Source of the DNA: Scilla litardierei
Taxonomy: Eukaryota > Streptophyta > Magnoliopsida > Asparagales > Asparagaceae
Length of the DNA: 64,000 nucleotides
Direction: 5' to 3'
Assembly (NCBI GenBank): GCA_030789695.1
Contig: CM061142.1
Coordinates: forward strand, 47,433,987-47,497,986
Within the stretch, counting starts at the first letter, position 1. Each line of letters begins with the position of its first letter. Below, piece after piece: positions 55,467-64,000 of this stretch. Under the pieces are notes generated by a model. The model searched no databases, was not told the DNA's origin, and worked only from the letters and a program-made list of their open reading frames with translations. A program made the translations under genes and the position numbers.

Positions 55467-56200
55467 AATGTAATGCCCTATGTAGCTACTGCACAAGTAC
55501 TAGAGGGGGGATGAATAGTACTTTAAAATAATTAAGAAGATAATTCCTAATTATCTTGCAAACTCAACCAACAATGCGGAAAATGTGGAAATGTAAATAT
55601 AGACAACAAAGAAAACAATCGCAAACAAACGATATAACGGGTTCGGATCCACCCAAGTCTACCCGACTTGTTCCCGGTGATCCTACGTCCCAAACACCCG
55701 GATCCCCTTCGGATACTTGAGTTAGAAACTTCTAACTCAAATTTGCACTATGAAATACTTGTAGAAAACCTCTACAAAGTCAAATCATACACAAACCGAA
55801 ATGTGACTCCCACAACCCGGGATCACAAACAAACTCTCACAACCGAGAGTAAAACACTTACAATATGAAAGTAAATGAAATACGAAATTCTTACCACAAA
55901 ATACATATGCCTTGAGTAAACTTACGAATTAGGGCAAAGATGATTTTGGGGAAGATGAAGGCACCAAACCCTAGCTCCAAGATGTAGATCAGCGATGGAG
56001 ACCTAGGAGGATGTGGGTGACCTAGAATCAATCTCATGGCTTGAATGGCTCACAATCAATGTGAATCTCTCTTTTGAAGTAAGAGTGGAAGAGAGATTCT
56101 TTGGAAATGAATGAGCTTTGAATGAGGATTAAATGCTTCTCTTTGAATCTCTAAAGATAAATAATTATCAGCCTTGAGTGCTATGAATGCAGCACTCCAA

Positions 56201-56210
56201 GTATATATAG
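56201..56210 (-). promoter_or_regulatory. TATA box of LTR G
   Basis: Minus-strand CTATATATAC, about 65 bp downstream of the motif array. Confidence 0.6.
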
Positions 56211-56274
56211 GATAGAGGAAAGAGAGAAGAAATATCGTGGCATTTAATGCTCCAACGGCTCTATTCTGAAGCAG

Positions 56275-56800
56275 ACTAGTCGGTCAAAGAAGGATCACTA
56301 ACCGACTAGTTCATCAACTAGTCGGTCGGTGAAACAACATGAACCGACTAAGAGGTGAACAGTCAAATAGAGAAGTTCAGACTTAAAGAACTAGTCGGTC
56401 CAAGAAAACTTGCCAACCGACTAGTTTCACAACTAGTCGGTCGGTGAGTGAACTTTGACCGACTAACAGAAGAAATAGAATAGTCTGAATACAAGTTGAA
56501 TTAGTCGGTCTAAGAGCAAATGCTGACCGATTAGTATCAACTAGTCGGTCGACAAATGTACTTAGACCGACTAACGATAAACAGTAACTAAGGCTGTACA
56601 GTAGAAGCTCAACTAGTCGGTCCAAGAAGGATTCGTAACTGACTAGTTTCACAACTAGTCAGTCGGTGAACCTTCTTTGACCGACTAACTGTAAACAGTA
56701 AGTGAGCTAGAATTGAAGGAGGCAAACTAGTCGGTTCAAGAAGCTTTGCCGACTGACTAGATTGCCATCTAGTCGGTTGGTTCTTCTTCTTGAACCAACT
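56275..56800 (-). repeat. ACTAGTCGGTC/GACCGACTAGT array, LTR G
   Basis: About twenty copies in alternating orientation; pairs such as ACCGACTAGTT...AACTAGTCGGTCGGT form inverted repeats. Confidence 0.9.
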
Positions 56801-57205
56801 AACATGCACAAGAAGTCGCGAATCGAATCGCGAAGCTTCGGGAAAGTTTGTATGGACTTCTACTAAGATCCTAGCTCTAAGATATGAGCGTTATGAAGAT
56901 TAAAATGTAAGACCTACTCAAGGCTTAACATTCTACGAAATGAAGCTAGAAGACATAAAATAAACTTGACGAACCGTCTTCAAAAGCTTCAATCGAATCT
57001 TCATGACTTCAATAATGGTCCTTGAGCTTCAACGAAGCTTTAGGCACACGTTCACGTGCTTTGAGAAGTCTCGAGACGTCGCTTGGGATGTTCAAATAAA
57101 TTTGGCGACGATCTCCATAACTGCGCTCACAAAGAGTTAGTTCACGATATTTATGTTTGTTCATCATCCAAAACCAAATCCGAGGAATCAATACTCAACA
57201 CCTTG

Positions 57206-58310
57206 GTTAGCCAAAACTGACACTTGCTTTACTTAGCATGTAACTGGTGCTGCCTCAGAGTTTCCTGGATTATCCTCAGATGCTCAGCATGCTCTTCCTC
57301 CGACTTCGAGTAAACCAAGATATCATCTATGAAGATGACCACAAACTTATCCAAGTACTCATAGAAGACTTGGTTCATCAATCTCATGAATGTGGCTGGT
57401 GCATTAGTAATGCCGAAAGGCATCACTAAGAACTCATAGTGACCATACTGGGTTCTAAATGCAGTCTTCAGAATATCTGATCCTCTGAACTTCACCTGAT
57501 GATACCCGCTTCTCAAATCCAGCTTCAAATACACACGCGATCCACCCAACTGATCGAAGATGTCATCAATCCTAGGAAGAGGATACTTGTTCTTCACAGT
57601 AAACTTATTCAACTCCCGGTAATCTATGCACATCCTCCGAGATCCATCCTTCCTATTCACCAAAAGCACTGGCGTACCCCATGGCAAAACACTTGGCTGA
57701 ATCAAACCACGCTCTGACAAATCCTTCAACTGATTACGAAGCTCTGCTAACTCGAGAGGAGCCATACAGTATGGAGCCTTCGCAATCGGTTGAGTTCCTG
57801 GAATCAGATCAATGGTGAACTCCAATGATCTATCCAGAGGAAGTCCATAGATATCGTCTGGAAAGACATCGGAAAAATCACGGACTACCCTCAGCAATAC
57901 AGGTTCAGCATCCATCTCCATCATCATCTCTACTGGGTTGGCCTTAAACTTCAATGGTTCAAGGGAACTACTACACCTAAGGAATTCGAATTCTGGATGA
58001 TCAGGAATCTGAAATACTATCTTCCTGAGTCTACAATCTATTGTGGCATAGAACATCCCTAACCAATCCATCCCAAACACTGCTTCAAAATGAGGCATCT
58101 CCATTACTAAGAAATCTGCATACAACCTCCGTCCACAAATCTCTACAGGACACTGTCGGTATCCTGAAGAACTCCAGATCACTCCACTTCCTGTATGGAT
58201 ATTCCGACTAGAAGCAAAGGAATCTATTACTAAAGAATTTCTAGTCACAAATTACTGAGACAAGAAGCAATGGGATGCTCCTAAATCAAATAGTGACAAG
58301 GCAGGAAAAG
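57206..58310 (-). pseudogene. Element F protease and reverse transcriptase (Ty3/gypsy)
   Basis: Minus strand. Protease active site FDLGASHCFLS (about 58290-58260), then a stop at 58249, then FGMDWLG and [86 protein letters not shown] stop follows HAK before SKCQFWLTK, where element G is inserted. Motifs resemble Del/Tekay-type elements, though no chromodomain is in the window. Confidence 0.88.
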
Positions 58311-58439
58311 ATGCAACTCTAATAACACCTAAAAGAAATAATATAAACTAACATAAGAGTCTAATCATCCTAATCACAATAACAAATATAACACACTATA
58401 AAAGGAATAAGAAAGCATTCAATTCTAAAAAGAAATAGG

Positions 58440-59600
58440 TACCAGTGATCACTCAACCGGCGTCCTCATCCTCAACAGCCGTCATGGTGAAAGCCTGATG
58501 CCTCGGTGCCGCTCTCCTGGGGGTCTACTGCTGCTGCTGCAGAGGCCTAGGTGGTCTCCTCTGAGTCACTGTACCAGGCACTGGACGAGTTGGCAGTGGA
58601 AGCCTCTGTGGATCCAACGGAAGGGTCCTTTGCTGCTGCATAGGACGGACTGCCACTGGTGCCCCTGAACCCGAAGTCTGCCCCTACCGAGGACACTGCC
58701 TACTGATGTGTCCAGACTGACCACAGATAAAACACCGCCCATGCCTAAACATGCAATCTCGCTGCTCATGCCCAGACTCCCATAAAATCCACAAGGCTAT
58801 CACCGCTGTGTCGCTTGTGGAGCTCCAGGCCTCCGGAAGTGAGTGGTCTGAGTAGGCCTCGGGCAACTCCTTTGCTGACCCACAGGGCGCCTCTCTGATG
58901 CTGCTGGACCTCTACCCACACTCTTCAGGTGTGTCTCATGCATCCTGGCCGCCTCCAGTACGGCATTATATGTAAGCAACACCTGGGTCGACATCGCTAC
59001 TCTGAACTCTGGGTCCAACCCCATCCTGAATCGTCTAGCTCTGGTGGCCTCTGACTACACCAACTCCAGAGCGAACTTGCTCAAAAGTGAAAACTCTGCA
59101 TCATAGGCATCTATGCTCCATCGTCCCTGAGTCAGGTGCTCAAACCTCAACCGCAGCTCATACTTCTTTGTCTCTGGTAGGAACTGAGCCTCAAACAGCT
59201 CCCTAAACTTCTCCCATGGGATCGGCTTGGTCAAATGCAGCTCCTGAGCATCCCACCAATCTCATGCCTGATGAGTCAGCTGCCTCTTTGCGGCATCCAC
59301 CTATCTATCTCTCGGGTATCCAATAGCCTCCAAATTATCCTCAGAATGCCTAATCCACTCGTCCACCTCCAGCGGACTCTCCTTACCCGAAAAGGACTTC
59401 GGGTGCAAAGCTCTAAACTGCCTGATACCCACTGGCTTTGGCAGTACACCCCTAGACGCACAATCCTCATCCTGCTGCATATGCTCCAGGATCCCTATCA
59501 GAATCTTCCCTATCAGGGAAGCCACAGATGAAGCAGCATCAGAGCAGGGGTCATGTTCTCGGATGAGCCATTCCCCGGATCCATTCTGCAAGAAGGAATA
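58440..59600 (-). pseudogene. Element F gag, decayed
   Basis: Several frames and stops. Pieces: FRALHPKSFSGKESPLEVDEW, DWWDAQELH, FRELFEAQFLPETKKYELR, RFRMGLDPEFRVAMS, and zinc knuckle CFICGQSGHISRQC. Start ATG probably at 59582-59580 (ATGGATCC), next to a CTTGCAG acceptor-like site. The AT-rich 58310-58440 segment between gag and protease is intron-like. Confidence 0.8.
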
Positions 59601-59609
59601 GTGAAACAT

Positions 59610-62555
59610 TGTTCAGTACCAAAATTGCGAATTATAATGTTGGAGCTTTACTTGTACTATTCTTACGTGTATCACAGTGTGAGCTGACCTGCATGGGCCA
59701 CCACAAAAACCTGTCACACCCCGCTCTTCCAAGTACAGGAGGCGTAGCTGACGAGGCCATCGTTGTATTCAGACTCAGGCTTCAAGCCCTCTAATCCAAA
59801 TACCACTAGGCATTTTTTATGGTTTAACATTAAATAAGTAGCAGGCCACTGCAACACACTAGAATAATACACAGAAATGAAAGTACGCCAACAGAAAATA
59901 AAACGCAGTACTGAAAGGAAATACAACACAGAACATACATTACATCACATTACACAAGTTCATATAGATACATACATCAGATGTACAAGGGGGATACAAA
60001 AGTGGATACAACAACAGTAGAAACCCCCAACCCAAAAGTATAAAAGGTCCACCCGGTACAACGCATCCACTAGTCTAAACTCGGGAAGTCTAACTAAACG
60101 AGGTCGCTCGTAGGCTTAACCTCTGCTGAACTGGCACCGGTCTCTGGCTCCGGGACACTCGAAGACTGCTCAGGTCTCACACCTGAAAACCACAGGATGG
60201 GACACGTCAACGCATGACCCTGTAGAAACTCCTAACACTATAGTAGAACCCAGTTTTAGAACTGGTCTTCCTACCTAACTAACTAACTACAAGTGTCACA
60301 TCATCACATGTTTATGCAGAAATTAAGAACAGAACATAAATGCTGAAAGTAAATAACAGGAAGTAGAACAGAAATAAATGTACTGATTAAATTAATTAAA
60401 ATTAATCGTTGTTCTGTTTGAAAACTAGGGTAAACCGTAGACTGCTAAGGAAGCGGACTTCACCCAGGGTGGTTGAAAAAGTGGTACCACTCCAGCGACA
60501 CGTGCACTGGAGGGGCCTCTCGTAACTCCATGCCCGGACGGGGCAAGGCACTAAAGCGAGACTCATCTCGGTTTTTCTTTCGGACAAAAGGAGAAACCCA
60601 TCATTTACCGATATGGTGAGACACGAGCACACCACCGGCCTCTCCAACTCTAGTCAACTCCTCCTTATGGGAGTGACGTAGTGAGTGAGAAATCATACTA
60701 CGGTCCGCTCTTTAACACCAATAATTTACACGTGTTTCCCCAAACCCCCATCCGGAGTCTCACCCATTTCAAAATGGAACGAGTACTCCTGATGTCATAC
60801 TCTCATTCTCACTCACAATTTTTCTTTTGATACAACATTTCTTTATTTGACAACATGTCAATTAATGTTCTCAAATACCGCATTCGTTACAACTTACATG
60901 AATTACTCATCCTCATCATTATCTCCAAAATGAAACATATCATGAAACATCCACATAATTAATAGCATATTAATGAGAACATGATTACTATAAACAAAAT
61001 TTACTTGAAACAAAAATACACAATGGTAACTACTAAGCAAAATTAGCACATAAATCTATCTAAACTGTCAGTCCAGAAAGAACGGCTCTGTTACCCTATC
61101 TACTGTCAGAATTAGCTTTTAGTCCCTCTCCAAAGTTGTAGATATGGCAGTTTCACATAGCCATGCCAAATTTCAGAAAATAATATGATATGGATGATTT
61201 ATTGTGATCAGTTTAGTTACAGATGACAATACTCAGAAAATCAGAAACATTGCACCAACTTTATCAGTGCTTTTCTCCCATTTACAAGCAGATCTGGGTG
61301 AAATAAAAAATTGTGTATTGTGCATCTTGAAGAGAAGTTGTCCAAAATGTACTAGAACATCTAATTTCTATAAGAATTGTGGCCGAAATCGTGGTTTTAA
61401 TACAAAGTGTCAAAACTGCCAAAAATTGGACAAGTTGCAGAAAAAGTCATATTTCTCCTACATTTTGAATTGAACATATATCATATGTTATATGATATTG
61501 GGGTAGGACTTCGAGATCTACATGAATATATTTTTTCAGATTTTACTTTCATCTACATTGGGATATTCTCAGTTTAACATAGAATAAAAATACTGGAATT
61601 TCAGAATAGTTTTGATTGAAACCAGACCAGTATGCATATCTGAATTTTTATAAAATCATACAGTTAAAATTTGGGAAAATGATCTAAATGAAAGTTGTTC
61701 ATAACAATGAAATACGAAACATATAAAATTTCCAAAGCATTCCCATTAGCCAATTAAGACCAGGACTTAGTCAAAGTTTACGTTATCTGGATAAAATTTT
61801 AGCATCAAGAACAAAAGTGTTTCATGAAAATTAATTTAATTTTCCTTGTCCTAAAACTAAATTCTACCTAGGTGAAAGGAATTCCTATCTTACTATTCCT
61901 CCAATTATTTCTTGGGCCCTTCGTAGTCCTTGATGAAGAGCTCCTAGCTTCTCCTTTCAATCTCCCAATTGACCTCCAAAGTTGGATTTTTGAGAGCTTT
62001 TTGGGATGAGTTATTGGTGTTTATGATTATGAGGAACAATGGAATTTTGGTGATGGAGTGGGAGGAGCAACGAGTGGTGAAGGGAGGAGGAAAGAGGAGC
62101 AATGGAATGAAGAGGGGAGAGGGAAAATTTTAGCCTAGCTGAATTTGGGAGAGAGTGTGAGAGATTTTGGGTTTTTTTTTGTTTTTCTCCTTGCCTAAAT
62201 TTTTGCACCCCTAAAACCCTCTCTACCCTTGATCAAGTCAAGATTTGTGACATGTGTTTTCTCTTTAGCTAAGAAGATGACACATAACTAACATATGTGT
62301 ATGGTTAAAATTTTCTTGGATTTGTATTTTAAGAAAAATAAAAATACATGATGAAATACCTTATACACTTAAATACAAGGTATTCATCCTAATATTCTTA
62401 TTTACTAAATTCAAATTATAAGTTAAAATATTTTAAAATAATTTCTACACCAAATAATTAAAAGAAAAATACGGGCATACTCCTAAAATTATACGTACGC
62501 ATCTACACCAAAAATACGTACAAATACGCGTACATTAAAAATTAGGGCTATTACA
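59610..62555 (-). repeat. Probable 5' LTR and leader of element F
   Basis: No gene. The minus strand starts TGTAATAGCCC at 62555; a possible LTR end is GGGTGTGACA at 59712, giving about 2.84 kb, a size usual for Del-like LTRs. No clear tRNA primer site follows, and there is no second copy to compare, so the left boundary is uncertain. Confidence 0.4.
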
Positions 62556-64000
62556 TCCTCCATTCCCCTCTCTCCACTTCCCTATTTCCCCTCTCCCTCT
62601 TTCCCCCAAACCCGGCAGTCCCCTTGATCCGGCGTCTCGTCGGAGCTGTGCCGCGCGCGTCGCCCGAGCACAATTTGTGCTCGGGCCAATCAGCCCATAC
62701 CACCCCATTCACCCCCTCTTCACCCCATCCACCATCCCTCTCATCCTCCCCATCACCCCCAATTTTGAATCCACAAACCCTAATTCTTTCCATTTTGATC
62801 CCCAAACCCTATGAATTTCTTAATTACCTACTAAAATCACTATCTTATCATATTGCATGTACACTTGGAGCTTCTCGAGGAGGAGCTTGGTTTGGACCAG
62901 CTTGGGGGATCGTTTTGGGTCCAGACTGTGCACGTGCATGCTTCATTGCTTTCGTAGCGACAATTGGTGTTGGTATACTGTTTCCACACTTTATTTTATT
63001 ACATATCATCGTCGCTAGCATTTTCACACGATGCCTCCTCGCCTTAAGCCGAGGAAGCCACCTCCGGCCAAGAAGTGGAAGGCCGACAATGGTCCCTCCT
63101 CTTCTAGGCAGGCACGACGTCCACATCGTGCACGTTCACCCACACTGAGGAGTACTTGGGCGATTCTTCGTCCTTGTCTGACTCATCCCGATCCCCTTCA
63201 CACGTACCTCTAGCCATAAAGGCCCCACACACCACCCACACTACCGCTCCATGCATCCATACTACCGCTCCTCTATCCCGTCCAGTTCCTCCTCCACCTA
63301 CCCTGAGGACGTATGATATCGTCTTCAGGGACGACGTTCACCGCAAGCATTTCATTGCCATGTCCCACCGCACCATCGTCCCCACCCGATTTACTCACGT
63401 CCCCACCCTCCAGTGCCTTGGACTACTACAGGGTGTCCACAGGATATACCAGACCAGAGGCTTTGATCACCTACTCGCCACCCACGCCCACACGTACACA
63501 CGCCTCACCCTTGAGGCGTTGAGCTCCATAACCGTCACCCCAGCGGGTGATGGCATTAGCTTCAAGCTGCTTGACCGCGACATAGTGGTCACTCACGCCA
63601 TGATCCACGGCCACTTTCGATTCCCTGCCATCCCCGACCGTACCCTTGCCTTCTCCCCAGACTATGAGCCTACCACGTTCGATGCCGAGCAGTTTTGGCA
63701 TCGCATTACCGGTCTGAGAGGATATCACCCTAGCAGAGCTAAATCCTCTTGTATAGTCCACCCCTATATCCGTTACACCCAGCGCCATCTTGCCACCACA
63801 CTCTTCTCCAGGCCAGAGGTCGGGACACTCTCCCTACCTGAGCTTTCCCATCTTATGGGGATGACTCAACTTCTGCGCAACCACCCCGACGGTACCCTCC
63901 ACCCCTTCCTACTCTCTGATGCAGCAAACTGGCTGTGTCACCGCCTCCTCCAGACCGCCCACGCTGCCACCGATATCTGTTGTGGTGGATTTTTCATGAT
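62556..64000 (+). mobile_element. Element E: divergent Athila-type element, leader of 3' ORF onward (partial)
   Basis: CT-rich and GC-rich leader, a 25-nt palindrome GCCCGAGCACAAT... at 62662-62686, the conserved GGTATACTGTTTCC block, then the 3' ORF running off the window. Its own pol is not visible; element F borders it at 62555. Confidence 0.65.
63031..64000 (+). pseudogene. Athila-type 3' ORF of element E (partial, one frameshift)
   Basis: ATG at 63031 (MPPRLKPRKPPPAKKWK). The frame changes near 63110-63140, then stays open in the frame of 63303 to the window end (over 280 codons). Blocks shared with B and C: YDIVFRDDVHRKHF, TIVPTRFTHVPTLQCLGLL, FWHRITGL, HPSRAKSSCIVHPYI, LPELSHLMGMT, ICCGGFF. 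About half the residues differ from B, so it is a distinct family branch. Whether the frameshift is real or a sequencing error cannot be told. Confidence 0.75.

Larger units (their letters stand above)
46739..57200 (-). mobile_element. Element G: copia element inserted in F, pol lost
   Basis: Minus strand. 5' LTR 57200-55469, initiator tRNA-Met primer site, gag from 55441, cut at 54400 by element H; of the 3' LTR only 46739 to about 47029 remains. Target duplication TCTTG/CCTTG (46734-46738 and 57201-57205, one mismatch). The F frame runs from FWLTK to ITFLGH across the site, so the insertion point is certain. Protease, integrase, RT and most of the 3' LTR were removed by a deletion that also took the start of LTR H. 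Confidence 0.85.
55469..57200 (-). repeat. Element G 5' LTR
   Basis: 1732 bp; minus strand begins TGTTGAGTATTGATTCC and ends GGGCATTACA. U3 with ACTAGTCGGTC array, then TATA at 56201-56210. Confidence 0.88.

Noticed and set aside
59712..59730. TGTCACACCCC as the start of a separate plus-strand LTR
   Set aside because: No second copy, primer site or polypurine tract supports a new element; kept only as a tentative LTR end of F.
61204..61473. 89-codon ORF with several cysteines
   Set aside because: Isolated in the AT-rich probable LTR of element F; spacing of cysteines matches no zinc-finger pattern I know, and no homologous copy is present.
1..64000. Intact host gene, tRNA or rRNA
   Set aside because: None found: all recognisable coding sequence belongs to transposable elements or to decayed fragments inside the Helitron.

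Overview
The window is a block of plant nuclear heterochromatin made of transposable elements inserted into one another. I see no intact host gene, rRNA, tRNA or CRISPR array. Plant origin is shown by Athila-type and copia-type LTR retrotransposons, tRNA-Asp and initiator tRNA-Met primer sites, a Helitron, and captured fragments of plant histone H2A.X and V-ATPase subunit c''. The lineage within flowering plants cannot be fixed from the sequence.

Layout, left to right. 1-9227: the 3' part of a Helitron, with the helicase C-terminus at 3-416 and a palindrome plus CTAG end at 9199-9227; its interior carries captured gene fragments. 9228-25032: element C, Athila-like, minus strand, with gag, protease and a 3' ORF but no reverse transcriptase or integrase; it is interrupted by element I, a young copia element (14415-22517, TSD CTTGT). 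25033-43003: element A, Athila-like, minus strand, with RT-RNase H-integrase but no gag or protease; its LTR is split by element B (29711-42605, TSD GGCTT), an Athila-like plus-strand element with the same gag-less layout. 43004-45739: element D, the 3' end and LTR of a copia-like element, inserted in element F. 45740-46738 and 57201-62555: element F, an old Ty3/gypsy element. 46739-57200: element G, a copia element inserted in F, itself carrying element H (about 47030-54399), a copia element whose only ORF is gag. 62556-64000: element E, the start of a more divergent Athila-type 3' ORF.

Inferred order of events: F is oldest. D and G entered F, A entered D, B entered the A LTR, and H entered G. 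I and the Helitron both entered C. Two junctions (near 25032 and 47030) look like deletion scars rather than clean insertions.

Three observations stand out. (1) The Athila LTRs carry five consecutive stem-loops with an almost constant 14-nt loop and five different self-complementary stems, in the part expected to become the RNA leader. (2) The Athila copies divide their functions: A and B encode RT-RNase H-integrase without gag or protease, while C encodes gag-protease without RT or integrase, so they could only move by sharing proteins. (3) Two LTR lineages (Athila-like A-C, and the D/G copia group) carry dense arrays of a short palindromic motif just upstream of a TATA box, with a different motif in D from that in its relative G. 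The Athila copies repeat the array in front of their 3' ORF, followed by a TATA box and a 162-nt candidate intron, which looks like an internal promoter.
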